This document shows positions 11,616-18,910 of a stretch of DNA of 20,074 nt, in pieces. Source of the DNA: a virus; the IMG/VR virus record IMGVR_UViG_3300031227_000566, positions 1-20,074 of that record; one strand, written 5' to 3'. How positions within the stretch are numbered: the stretch's first letter is position 1; every line of letters starts with the position of its first letter. The position numbers and the translations under genes were made by a program. Under the pieces are notes generated by a model. The model ran no database searches. It had not been told where the DNA came from and worked only from the letters and a program-made list of their open reading frames with translations.

Positions 11616-11868
11616 TAGACAATTCATCGTCCGGATACAAATTCTTTCAGTGCTCAATGATTGCGGCGGACATCTTCTGCCAGAAGGTACGCTTCTCACG
11701 CAAACACAACTGTCGCTGCAACCCGCACCACTGCAGAGCGAGTTTTCCGAAGCACTCGCGTTCCTCGACTTCTCCAAAATGGTTACAGGCGTCCGCCCCG
11801 CGCTCGGCGGGAATGCTAAATGGCGGATCACAGACAACGGCCTCGCGGAACTCGCAAACCAAAAGTGA
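11602..11868 (+). CDS. Mu gp26-like phage protein (winged-helix type), 88 aa
   Basis: The gene starts at GTG with an AGGGGG ribosome site and overlaps the upstream gene by 14 bases. The protein has helix RQFIVRIQILSVLNDCG, then LPEGTLLTQTQLSL, a helix SEFSEALAFLDFSKMV, and a wing ending KWRITDNGLAELANQK. This order resembles the short winged-helix proteins that occupy the gp26 slot in Mu-like phages, just before the small terminase. Function in those phages is unknown. Identification rests on layout and position, not on an alignment. Confidence 0.7.
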   Translation: MNNLDRQFIVRIQILSVLNDCGGHLLPEGTLLTQTQLSLQPAPLQSEFSEALAFLDFSKMVTGVRPALGGNAKWRITDNGLAELANQK

Positions 11869-11870
11869 TT

Positions 11871-12401
11871 ATGAAAAAACCACGGTCAGACAGCAAACTT
11901 ATGAACATTGACGACGACCAGAGAGAACAGCTCATCAACTGGATGCTCTCCGGCCTGCCATATCACAAAATCAAAACCATGCTCAAGGATCAGTTCACGA
12001 TATCAACATCATTCGGTGCGCTATCGAATTTCTACGAAAAAATCGTTACTCCCGCGCTGATAGCCAGGCGTCAGCGCGCCGTTACTACGGCCGATCAGAT
12101 AGCACGGGAGGCGAGCCAAACGCCTGGCAAATTTGACGCCGCCACGATCGACGCACTAAAACAGCGCGCACTCGAAATGAGCATTTCGCCCGGCGTGGAG
12201 CCGCGTGATGTTAAGCAGATTTTTTCGCTTGTCCTGAAGGCGCGCGACCAAGACCTCGCCGAGCGCCAGCTCGAACAGAAAATCCGCGAGTACGAACAGA
12301 AAATAACCGCTACCCGCGACGCCATGACCCGCGCAGTCGCTAAGGGCGGCATCACGAAAAAGACCCTCGGAGAAATCGAAAGGGCAATGAATTTACTATG
12401 A
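11871..12401 (+). CDS. Small terminase subunit (Mu gp27-like, DUF3486 type), 176 aa
   Basis: I start this gene at 11871 (MKKPRSDSK), two bases after the upstream stop; the longer frame to 11820 overlaps that gene without reason. The N-terminus contains an HTH-like segment (LINWMLSGLPYHKIKTMLKDQF), a helical middle follows (RRQRAVTTADQIAREA), and a long coiled coil ends the protein (ARDQDLAERQLEQKIREYEQKI). This matches the DUF3486 packaging proteins in size and shape. The small subunit recognises DNA for packaging and recruits the large one. The next gene overlaps it as ATGA. Confidence 0.8.
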   Translation: MKKPRSDSKLMNIDDDQREQLINWMLSGLPYHKIKTMLKDQFTISTSFGALSNFYEKIVTPALIARRQRAVTTADQIAREASQTPGKFDAATIDALKQRALEMSISPGVEPRDVKQIFSLVLKARDQDLAERQLEQKIREYEQKITATRDAMTRAVAKGGITKKTLGEIERAMNLL

Positions 12402-13801
12402 GCGAAACCTCAAAAAAAGAGACCCGTTTCCTGCCGTATCAGGCACGCTGGATCACCGATACTGCGCGGCTGAAACTGATGGAAAAAAGCCGTCAGATCG
12501 GCCTTTCATGGGCCACAGCTTACTCCATTGTCCGGCGCAAAGCGCAGGTCGATGCCGCGCTCGATGCGTGGGTTTCGAGTCGCGACGATATCCAGGCAAG
12601 ACTGTTTTTGGAGGATTGCAAAAGCTTTGCCGGGATCATGCATGCCGGCGCGCAGGATCTCGGCGAAGTCGTTATGGACCCGGAGAAAAAAATCAGTGCG
12701 TATGTGATGAGCTTCGCGAACGGGTTGCGGATACATTCGATGAGCTCCAATCCGGATGCGCAGGCAGGAAAACGCGGCGACCGCGTGCTCGATGAATTCG
12801 CCCTCAACCCCGACTCCCGCAAGCTCTACGCCATCGCATATCCCGGCATCACCTGGGGCGGCCAATTAGAGATTGTCTCAACGCATCGCGGCAGTAATTC
12901 CCTCTTCAACGAACTTGTCAACGAGATCAAACACAAAGGCAATCCAAAGGGTTTTTCGCTCCACACAGTGACCCTGCAAGACGCTCTCGACCAGGGTTTT
13001 CTTGACAAGCTCAAAGCCAAACTCCCGCAGGACGACGAACGCCAGGCGATGGACGTGGCCGAGTATTTTGATTTCATCCGCGCCGGATGTCCGGACGACG
13101 AAACGTTCCAGCAGGAATATATGTGCAACCCGTCGGACGATAATGGCGCGTTTTTGTCCTACGACCTCATCTCATCCTGCGAGTATAAGCACGGCGATAT
13201 ATGGGAGCAGCCGATCAATCCTGCCGGCGAATATTATCTTGGTGTTGACGTTGGCCGCTCTCACGATCTGACAGTGCTCTGGCTAGTTGAAAAGCTCGGC
13301 GGCGTATATCACACCCGGCGGTTAATCTCGCTGTTCAATACTCCGTTCGCCGCTCAGGAAACAGAACTTTACACGCTTTTGGAGAACCCCGCAATCCGGC
13401 GCTGCTGCATTGACAACACAGGCATTGGCTTGCAGTTCACCGAGCGCGCACAAAAACTTTTTGGCGAATATCGCGTTGAGGCTGTAACGTTCACCGGCCC
13501 GGTCAAGGAGGCACTAGCGTATCCGCTCCGCGCAGCGTTCGAGGACAAGTCAATCCGGATCCCTAACGATGACAAAATACGCTCAGATTTACGCGCAATC
13601 AAAAAAGAAACCACTGCTGCGGGCAACATACGGTTCACTGCCGATCGCAGCAAAAACGGGCATTCTGACAGGTTCTGGGCGCTTGCGCTGGCGCTGCATG
13701 CCGGTAGCAATCAAGCGGCGGTCGGGAGTTTCCGCAGAGTAAAATCAACGCGCGTCGGACGCGCTGTCCGCTCACGGCGGAGGAGGGCATGCGCCGCATG
13801 A
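12398..13801 (+). CDS. Large terminase subunit (Mu gp28-like), 467 aa
   Basis: The N-terminal ATPase has a variant Walker A, MEKSRQIGLSW (28-38), and Walker B RVLDEFA (129-135, D132 and E133). The C-terminal RNase H-like nuclease shows LGVDVGRSHDLTVLW (D284, D290), CIDNTGIG (D339) and GHSDRFWALALA (D424), the usual three-acid arrangement. Family members pump DNA into the head and cut it; in Mu, cutting is headful into host DNA next to the phage. The last 25 residues are very basic (RAVRSRRRRACAA) and are encoded by a G+C-rich stretch that also supplies the portal ribosome site. Confidence 0.92.
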   Translation: MSETSKKETRFLPYQARWITDTARLKLMEKSRQIGLSWATAYSIVRRKAQVDAALDAWVSSRDDIQARLFLEDCKSFAGIMHAGAQDLGEVVMDPEKKISAYVMSFANGLRIHSMSSNPDAQAGKRGDRVLDEFALNPDSRKLYAIAYPGITWGGQLEIVSTHRGSNSLFNELVNEIKHKGNPKGFSLHTVTLQDALDQGFLDKLKAKLPQDDERQAMDVAEYFDFIRAGCPDDETFQQEYMCNPSDDNGAFLSYDLISSCEYKHGDIWEQPINPAGEYYLGVDVGRSHDLTVLWLVEKLGGVYHTRRLISLFNTPFAAQETELYTLLENPAIRRCCIDNTGIGLQFTERAQKLFGEYRVEAVTFTGPVKEALAYPLRAAFEDKSIRIPNDDKIRSDLRAIKKETTAAGNIRFTADRSKNGHSDRFWALALALHAGSNQAAVGSFRRVKSTRVGRAVRSRRRRACAA

Positions 13802-15324
13802 AAAATTTACATCTGGTACATCAAAAAATAATGGAAATCTGGCGCGCAGGATACAACCCATTGCGCCGGCTCACAATCGCCCGCGTGGTGCAGCTTTTAG
13901 AAGCTGGCGAGCGCGGCGAATACGCTAATCTTACATGGTTTTTCCGGTTCATCGAGAAACGCGATGCAACGTTGCGCGCCCTCAAACGCCGCCGCATTTC
14001 CGCGCTGGCGGAACTGGACTGGAACATCAAGACAACACCCGAAAACGAGCTGCCGAAAAACGCAACGAAGGACATGGCCGAACGCCAGGCAGTGACGCTC
14101 CGTACCGCATACGATCGCGTTGATAATCTCAATGCAGCGATCAAGTTTTTGGCGGTGGCAGAGTTCCGGGGATTCTCGCATTTGGAGAAACATTTTGACG
14201 CCGCCGGCGACGTGATCCACATGGAGCCGGTGGAGCAGTGGTACTGGGTGCGCAAGCGTCCGTTCGGCCCGTGGAAATACGATGCCAAAGCTAACAGCTC
14301 GCTCAACAACGCCAAGGAAATTACGCTGGAAAATTTTGTTATCCGCGAAGTTGAGGATCCCATCGATGAGATCGGCGCAGTGAGTTTCATGCGGAAAAAT
14401 CTCTCGCAGAAAGACTGGGATGGCTTCATTGAGGTCTTCGGGATCCCCGCGTTGTTCCTGGTGGGCCCACCGGGCGTCAGCGCGGAAAAAGAAACGGAAT
14501 ATCAGGAAATTGCAGAAGAGATTCTCGCTGACATGCGTGGGTATCTCCCGAACGGCGCGACAGTTGAAACAGCGGGCGGCGACATACGCGGCACAGCGCC
14601 GTTCCGGGAACATATCGACTACCAGGATTCTCAGCTTGTTCTCGCCGGCACCGGCGGCAAATTAACGATGCTCAACGACCCTACCGGGCTCGGCTCCGGA
14701 CAGAGCGATGCGCATCAGGACACGTTCGATGCAATCGCCCGCGCCGAGGCAATGGAGATCTCCGAAATTTTGCAGAAACAATTTGACGCCGCCGTGCTCG
14801 AAAAACATCACCAGGGCGAACCGGTACTGGCATATTTCCAGCTCGCCGCCGACGATACCGAGGACACAATCACGCTAATCGATAACGCTGTAAAACTCTC
14901 ATCCGCCGGGCTGGAGATGGATGCCGACGATCTCGCCGAACGCACCGGCTACAAGCTCACCCGCACTGCAACGCCGGTGTTTCAGCCGAAGCCGTTCGGC
15001 AACCGCGCAAGCGGCTCAGGAGCGTCCGGTACTGCCGCGAAAAACGATGTTGATCCGCTGATTGCATCTGCCCGGAAAGCGGCTGGAATCGCGCTTGCAA
15101 ACGACATGCAGCCGATCCGCGAACGGCTGGAATATATCATGGGTTTGTCCGAGGAAGCCATCCCCGGCGCTCTCCGGAATTTCCGCACGGAACTGCCGCG
15201 CTATCTCTCCGAACTCAACGCTGATCCGGCGTTTGCGAAACAGCTTGAAAACGCAATGAGCGCCGGGCTGCTGAACGGTTATTTCCAAAAAATCGAAACA
15301 GAAAAACGAGGACAAAAAACATGA
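13789..15324 (+). CDS. Portal protein (Mu gp29-like, DUF935), 511 aa
   Basis: The sequence matches DUF935 portals. An early stem reads LKRRRISALAELDWNI, the core has FRGFSHLEKHFDAAGDVIHMEPVEQWYWV, the wing-clip part has FIEVFGIPALFLVGPPGV, and a later region has LTMLNDPTGLGSGQSDAHQDTFD followed by FDAAVLEKHH. The portal ring is the head vertex through which DNA enters and leaves. GGAGG lies just before the ATG at 13789; a second in-frame ATG at 13798 has more usual spacing and may be the true start. It overlaps the terminase by 13 bases. The C-terminal 110 residues are helical and may be a fused minor domain. Confidence 0.9.
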   Translation: MRRMKNLHLVHQKIMEIWRAGYNPLRRLTIARVVQLLEAGERGEYANLTWFFRFIEKRDATLRALKRRRISALAELDWNIKTTPENELPKNATKDMAERQAVTLRTAYDRVDNLNAAIKFLAVAEFRGFSHLEKHFDAAGDVIHMEPVEQWYWVRKRPFGPWKYDAKANSSLNNAKEITLENFVIREVEDPIDEIGAVSFMRKNLSQKDWDGFIEVFGIPALFLVGPPGVSAEKETEYQEIAEEILADMRGYLPNGATVETAGGDIRGTAPFREHIDYQDSQLVLAGTGGKLTMLNDPTGLGSGQSDAHQDTFDAIARAEAMEISEILQKQFDAAVLEKHHQGEPVLAYFQLAADDTEDTITLIDNAVKLSSAGLEMDADDLAERTGYKLTRTATPVFQPKPFGNRASGSGASGTAAKNDVDPLIASARKAAGIALANDMQPIRERLEYIMGLSEEAIPGALRNFRTELPRYLSELNADPAFAKQLENAMSAGLLNGYFQKIETEKRGQKT

Positions 15325-16331
15325 ATATGAAACCATTACTCAACAGAGAATCGCAACTGCCGGCTGATAATTGGTACGAGATCGCGCCAGCCGGGAAACA
15401 CCCGATAACCATTCTCGCAAACGCCAAACCTACCACGCTCATGCAGGTGATCGACGCCGCCGCAAGCCAGGCGATGGCCAACAGTTTTACCGGCGATCTG
15501 CTTGTTGATTACGATCATTTCTCGATGGACGTTAATCACCCGAGCGAGGCCGCCGGCTGGATCAAGGAGCTCGCCAACCGTGACGGCTCGCTATGGGCGC
15601 GGATTGAGTGGACCGACAACGGCGCAGCCGCTGTCACCAACAAACGCTATCGCTACATCAGCCCGGCGTGGATGCCGGCGGATTGCGAGACACTGCCAGG
15701 CGGCGCGGTCCGCCCGCTGAAACTTAAAAACGCCGGACTAACAAACGACCCGAATCTCAAGGGCATGCGCCCACTCTCGAACCGTGAACAAACCAATACA
15801 GCACAAGGAGAAAATGCAATGGATTACAAAACTGAATTAATCAAAATACTTGCCCTGGCAGCGGATGCCACTGACGAGCAGATCAGCGCGGCGCTCACCA
15901 AGCTCGCGCCGAAAATCGAGGCCGCAGAAACAACGGCGACCGAGAACGAAACACTCACTAACCGCAACAAAACGCTCGAGACCGAAAACAAAGCGTTTCT
16001 CGCCGACCAGGTCGAGAAAGACTTAAACGAATTCGCGCACGTAATCACCAACCGCGAAGGCATGAAAACGCTGCTGATGGCGAACCGCGCTGAGCACATC
16101 AAAACGCTTGAGACATTGTTGAAAAGCGTGAAGAAACCGGAAGCGCAGACACCTCTGCACAACCGCGCTGCTGCTGGGAATCCGGATCCTGTTTCGGGCG
16201 TGAACGAAAAAGAAGTGAACACCGCCCGTGCGATCTCGAACCGCGCTAAGCAGATCCAGTGCGATACCCCCGCGCTGCAATGGCCGCAGGCATTCAACCA
16301 GGCGGCAAGCGAATTCGCGTTGAAGGGATAA
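15321..16331 (+). CDS. Head maturation protease with scaffold domain (Mu gpI-like), 336 aa
   Basis: The N-terminal 150 residues fit the Mu I protease: VDYDHFS (62-68) with a likely catalytic His, EAAGWI (76-81), EWTDNGAAAV, RYISPAW (111-117) and AGLTNDPNLKGM. The rest is scaffold: a helical region with a coiled coil (ETTATENETLTNRNKTLETENKAF) and a C-terminal basic helix. The protease processes the scaffold and head proteins during assembly. The start overlaps the portal stop as ATGA. A strong internal start at 15819 should yield the scaffold alone. Confidence 0.88.
   Translation: MNMKPLLNRESQLPADNWYEIAPAGKHPITILANAKPTTLMQVIDAAASQAMANSFTGDLLVDYDHFSMDVNHPSEAAGWIKELANRDGSLWARIEWTDNGAAAVTNKRYRYISPAWMPADCETLPGGAVRPLKLKNAGLTNDPNLKGMRPLSNREQTNTAQGENAMDYKTELIKILALAADATDEQISAALTKLAPKIEAAETTATENETLTNRNKTLETENKAFLADQVEKDLNEFAHVITNREGMKTLLMANRAEHIKTLETLLKSVKKPEAQTPLHNRAAAGNPDPVSGVNEKEVNTARAISNRAKQIQCDTPALQWPQAFNQAASEFALKG
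15819..16331 (+). CDS. Internal in-frame scaffold product (Mu gpZ-like), 170 aa
   Basis: An AAGGAG site at 15805-15810 precedes an in-frame ATG (Met167 of the protease gene) by eight bases. The resulting protein MDYKTELIKILALAADATDEQ carries only the scaffold half, with a coiled coil and helical C-terminus. Mu and other phages make protease and scaffold from nested frames in this way. The ribosome site lies exactly at the domain border, which argues that it is used. Both products would share the C-terminus that binds the capsid protein. Confidence 0.75.
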   Translation: MDYKTELIKILALAADATDEQISAALTKLAPKIEAAETTATENETLTNRNKTLETENKAFLADQVEKDLNEFAHVITNREGMKTLLMANRAEHIKTLETLLKSVKKPEAQTPLHNRAAAGNPDPVSGVNEKEVNTARAISNRAKQIQCDTPALQWPQAFNQAASEFALKG

Positions 16332-16336
16332 ACATC

Positions 16337-16440
16337 GGGCCTGCTGAGTAACGGCGGAGGACCGCCGTCTCCAGGCAAAACAAATGGACCCGGCGGTCCC
16401 CGCCGGGAAAAGAAAAATGGAGCCGGCCGTCCCCGGCCGG
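16337..16440 (+). repeat. Cluster of three GC-rich hairpin repeats before the decoration gene
   Basis: Three palindromes lie in a row: ACGGCGG-AGGA-CCGCCGT (16351-16368), CCCGGCG-GTCCC-CGCCGGG (16389-16407) and CCGGCC-GTCCCC-GGCCGG (16423-16440). The first 70 bases recur almost unchanged at 16910-16978. The gap ends in a strong GAGGAG ribosome site. They could stabilise or process the mRNA, or be mobile palindromes. None is followed by a T tract, so they are poor intrinsic terminators. Confidence 0.85.
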
Positions 16441-16468
16441 AAAAACAAGAAACTGAGGAGAAAATAAA

Positions 16469-16903
16469 ATGTCAGCATACGAACAAAGCAACACACAGCA
16501 GGGCGATATCGTCCTGCCGTCCGGCGAGGATCTGAGCGAATCGAACGGCTATCTCGCGAAAATCACACACGACAGCGGCGAGGCCGAGCTTAAGCTCCCC
16601 GACGATAATTCCGACCACGCCTATTACCTGATTCTCGACGGCGGTGAGGATGAGAAAAACACATCGGTGCGCCCCCTGGAGGGCGGCCGCCAGACCCGCA
16701 TCAAAGCCAAAGGCACCGGCAATCCCGGTGACGTACTTGTCCTCGCCGACACAGCCGTCAGCGCAGACAAGGGCAAAGTGCGCGCACTGCCATCGACCGC
16801 CGGAACATACCGTGGCCTGGCGATCGCGGAGGAATCGTTTGTGGACGAGCAGCTTGTTAAATGCCGCCCGGCGAACATCGGGAACATAACAGTAAGCGAA
16901 TAA
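16469..16903 (+). CDS. Putative head decoration protein, 144 aa
   Basis: The gene lies between the protease/scaffold and the capsid gene, where Mu-like and lambda-like phages place decoration proteins. The protein is small and beta-rich, with no signal peptide. LKLPDDNSDHAYYLILDGGEDE, IKAKGTGNPGDVLVLAD and YRGLAIAEESFVDEQLVKCRPANIG resemble DUF2190-like and decoration proteins that cover capsid three-fold sites. The start follows GAGGAGAAA by seven bases. The gene is flanked by near-identical 70-bp repeats, so it may be exchangeable. The family call is by layout. Confidence 0.7.
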   Translation: MSAYEQSNTQQGDIVLPSGEDLSESNGYLAKITHDSGEAELKLPDDNSDHAYYLILDGGEDEKNTSVRPLEGGRQTRIKAKGTGNPGDVLVLADTAVSADKGKVRALPSTAGTYRGLAIAEESFVDEQLVKCRPANIGNITVSE

Positions 16904-16909
16904 AACAAT

Positions 16910-16978
16910 GGGCCTGTGAGTAACGGCGGAGGACCGCCGTCTCCAGGTAAAAACAATGGACCCGGCGGTCTCCGCCGG
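16910..16978 (+). repeat. Second copy of the 70-bp double-hairpin repeat
   Basis: The segment repeats 16337-16406 with few changes, keeping both palindromes: ACGGCGG-AGGA-CCGCCGT (16923-16940) and CCGGCGG-TCT-CCGCCGG (16962-16978). It lies between the decoration gene and the capsid gene. A short tandem of AAACAGAAAC (about 16981-17002) and a GAGGAG ribosome site follow. Confidence 0.85.
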
Positions 16979-17019
16979 ACAAACAGAAACAAACAGAAAC
17001 AAACTGAGGAGAAAAAATC

Positions 17020-17955
17020 ATGTCAAGATTATCTGATATTTCGGCCAGCCCGATACTGCGCGAATACGCGCAGGGCGCGGCGCAGAGCGCAACTCAACCC
17101 GTTGCCGATTTCCTGGCGCCGGCGGTTAACGTCGGCACAAGCGTCGGCAGGTTTAAGGTCTACACGGAAAAGAACCGCTTCCGCGTTCCGGACACACTCC
17201 GCGCGCTTGGCGGCAAGGCCACGCGGATCGGATTCGGCGCAGGCGATGCAACATACAACTGCGAGCCACACGCGCTCGACGCCGCGCTCGACAATCTGGA
17301 GAAACTCGAAACGGCGGATATCGAAAACATTATGAAAGAATCCGCCGACATGGTCGCCGAGGTTGCCGGGCTGAGCCACGAGCAGCGCGTGATCAACGCC
17401 GCGCTTACAGCGCTGGGCGCCGGCACGGATACGACATGGAATGATGCTGCCGACCCGATAGACATTATCGACGGCCATATACTCAACGTCATCAAGGCGG
17501 CCAAATACGGCTCGCTGATGGGCGTCGGGATGTTGTTCGGGCCGTCCGCGTTCCGGATTTTCAAAAACCATAGCAAGGTTCGCGGTAGGTTTATCGTAGG
17601 GAATTCAAAACGGTCGAATACGCAGGCTATTTCCATCGACGATATTTCCACGTTGTTTATGGGTAAGCCGGAATCGAAACTGAGCATGATGGTTTACGAC
17701 GATGCGCCCGAGGGCAAGACTGAGGATATCGAATTCCTGCTCGATGACGAGCTGCTCATTTTCGCGCGCAAAGCCAACCCTAGCAGGCGCGATCCTTCCT
17801 TTATGAAAACGTTCCGGTTGAACGGCCAGTGGATGGTTCCCGGAACGTATGAGACGGAAGACGGCCGTGGCGAAGTTGCGAAGCTGGACTGGTCCGAGGA
17901 TGTCCAGGTGAGCAACGCATCGGCGGCGATCCGATTGAACGTCGCAGCGGCGTAA
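17020..17955 (+). CDS. Major capsid protein (Mu gpT-like, HK97 fold expected), 311 aa
   Basis: Length (Mu T is 305 aa) and position after protease, scaffold and decoration genes fit. Typical features are an N-terminal arm ending in FLAPAVNVGTSVGRFKVYTEKNRF, a spine-helix region LDNLEKLETADIENIMKESADMVAEV, an A-domain part with AKYGSLMGVGMLFGPSAFRIFKNH, and a late beta region with TFRLNGQWMVPGTYE. It forms the icosahedral shell. The ribosome site GAGGAGAAA is strong, as expected for the most abundant virion protein. I see no propeptide, so cleavage, if any, would remove little. Confidence 0.85.
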   Translation: MSRLSDISASPILREYAQGAAQSATQPVADFLAPAVNVGTSVGRFKVYTEKNRFRVPDTLRALGGKATRIGFGAGDATYNCEPHALDAALDNLEKLETADIENIMKESADMVAEVAGLSHEQRVINAALTALGAGTDTTWNDAADPIDIIDGHILNVIKAAKYGSLMGVGMLFGPSAFRIFKNHSKVRGRFIVGNSKRSNTQAISIDDISTLFMGKPESKLSMMVYDDAPEGKTEDIEFLLDDELLIFARKANPSRRDPSFMKTFRLNGQWMVPGTYETEDGRGEVAKLDWSEDVQVSNASAAIRLNVAAA

Positions 17956-17966
17956 GGAAAACGAAA

Positions 17967-18188
17967 ATGAATGTCATTAAACTTGCGGGCCTGTTGGTGA
18001 TAGCGCTGATAGCGGTGATTATTTTTGCCGGGATCAAAACTGCGGAATGGGCCTGCAAGGGCAATGGCGGGAAAACGGCGGCGGACCGCCGTCTCCAAAA
18101 AATGAATCGGGCAAACGACGGAGGAACGGCCATAGGCCGTCAGGCCTTTGTCTCCAAAATAAAAATGATGATAACGAGGAGAAAATAA
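17967..18188 (+). CDS. Small single-span membrane protein with repeat-derived tail, 73 aa
   Basis: An AAGGA site eight bases upstream and an N-terminal hydrophobic helix (LAGLLVIALIAVIIFAGI, about residues 6-23) make this a plausible membrane protein, perhaps a holin-like or exclusion protein. The remaining 45 residues are written by two palindromic repeats (TAADRRLQK and GGTAIGRQAFVSK) and look incidental, so the original gene was probably shorter. Its stop overlaps the next start as TAATG, in the ribosome site of that gene. Confidence 0.55.
   Translation: MNVIKLAGLLVIALIAVIIFAGIKTAEWACKGNGGKTAADRRLQKMNRANDGGTAIGRQAFVSKIKMMITRRK
18075..18157 (+). repeat. Two hairpin repeats inside and after the small membrane gene
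   Basis: ACGGCGG-CGGA-CCGCCGT (18075-18092) is the same 7/4/7 palindrome as at 16351 and 16923, again followed by CTCCA. A related unit, ACGGCC-ATA-GGCCGT (18126-18140), follows and also ends in TTTGTCTCCA. Both lie within the coding frame of the membrane protein and just before the secreted-protein gene. Confidence 0.8.
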
Positions 18189-18586
18189 TGAGAAAATTCG
18201 TTTTGAAAACAGCAACGTTTTTGTTGCTTGTAGCGATGTTAGCCCTGGGCGTATCGCGATTGCTGGCGGCTGATCCGGACACTGTCTCGCGGGAGAAGTG
18301 GCGGGTTGGCGCGGTAACGTTATCGGCTGTAGTCAACGTGACCAACGGCCAGGCTATCGTTGTGACCGATCCGATCATGCTGATTAACCCGACCGAGGAC
18401 AGCACTAACACGCTGACCGCCAGCACGGCGATTGGTATGCGCGCTGATCTGGTCAACATATCAACACAGTATTCGTTTAGCGTTGCGCAGAGCGGTACGT
18501 TTGCCTCTGACGCGGTTACTGTGAGCCCGCGCTACGGCAGGATATCGATCCTTGCAATAGCGGCCAGTCTCTGGGCCGGGGATTAA
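18188..18586 (+). CDS. Secreted protein of unknown function, 132 aa
   Basis: A classic signal peptide is visible: basic MRKFVLK, hydrophobic TATFLLLVAMLALGV, and a likely cut after LLAA (about residue 28). The mature part is Thr/Ser/Val-rich and probably beta-sheet (VGAVTLSAVVNVTNGQAIVV, NTLTASTAIGMRADLV, SFSVAQSGTFASDAVTVSP). I do not recognise it. A Sec-exported product is unusual within a head gene block; a periplasmic or surface role in exclusion or lysis is possible. The start at 18188 is chosen for GAGGAGAAA and the TAATG overlap; the longer frame upstream is repeat sequence. A long hairpin follows the stop. Confidence 0.7.
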   Translation: MRKFVLKTATFLLLVAMLALGVSRLLAADPDTVSREKWRVGAVTLSAVVNVTNGQAIVVTDPIMLINPTEDSTNTLTASTAIGMRADLVNISTQYSFSVAQSGTFASDAVTVSPRYGRISILAIAASLWAGD

Positions 18587-18599
18587 CGACAACATGGCG

Positions 18600-18625
18600 G
18601 CGGGCGGGCCGGTTGGCCCGCCCGC
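18600..18625 (+). repeat. 11-bp perfect GC hairpin after the secreted-protein gene
   Basis: The arms GCGGGCGGGCC and GGCCCGCCCGC pair perfectly around GGTT. There is no T tract, so it is at best a weak or Rho-assisted terminator. It sits 14 bases after the stop and could protect the upstream mRNA end. Confidence 0.7.
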
Positions 18626-18643
18626 TTCCGGGAGCGAAACAAA

Positions 18644-18910
18644 ATGAAAAAAACAATTACAATACCAGCGGGCGAATCGATGATCGGGTTGCAGGGCATG
18701 CGTGCAAGTGTGCGCGGCGGCAAGGCGGTTCTGGATCCGGACGGCGATTATCAGATCGTCCAGGGCGCGGGCGTTGGGGTGAATGTGGTGTTGGCAGGGG
18801 GAGCTGATACGGCTCGCGGGGACGCTCGCCCTCCAGTGGAATCGAAAACAGTGGAATCGAAAACAGTGGGATCGAAAAAAGCGGCGGATGAGAAACAGGG
18901 GGATGAATGA
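18644..18910 (+). CDS. Small hypothetical protein with inserted repeat peptide, 88 aa
   Basis: The first 55 residues look like a compact beta protein (MKKTITIPAGESMIGLQGMRASVRGGKAVLDPDGDYQIVQ), perhaps a small virion or linker protein. The frame then passes through the 27-bp repeat (ARGDARPP), a 15-bp tandem repeat read as three SKTVE-like units, and a charged tail. The tail is likely disordered and tolerated. The ribosome site is GGGAGCG. Its stop overlaps the next start as ATGA. No family is recognised. Position suggests the Mu gp35 slot, but I cannot show homology. Confidence 0.6.
   Translation: MKKTITIPAGESMIGLQGMRASVRGGKAVLDPDGDYQIVQGAGVGVNVVLAGGADTARGDARPPVESKTVESKTVGSKKAADEKQGDE
18810..18836 (+). 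repeat. 27-bp repeat encoding ARGDARPP, copy 2
   Basis: This copy is identical to 11191-11217 and lies in the same reading frame relative to the repeat, inside an unrelated small protein. It is directly followed by a 15-bp tandem array. Confidence 0.9.
18834..18878 (+). repeat. Tandem 15-bp repeat, three units
   Basis: CAGTGGAATCGAAAA occurs twice and then once with one change (GGATCG). Because the unit is a multiple of three, copy number changes keep the frame of the small protein and vary only the length of its tail. Confidence 0.85.

Noticed and set aside
11151-11837. Minus ORF of 228 aa opposite the first late genes
   Set aside because: It is antisense to the membrane/coiled-coil and gp26-like genes, is Cys/Ser/Arg-rich, and has no ribosome site.
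16023-16496. Minus ORF of 157 aa over the scaffold and hairpin cluster
   Set aside because: It is a shadow frame through palindromic repeats with no ribosome site.
18600-18625. Intrinsic terminator
   Set aside because: The stem is strong but lacks a T tract, and the late genes continue directly after it; kept only as a hairpin repeat.
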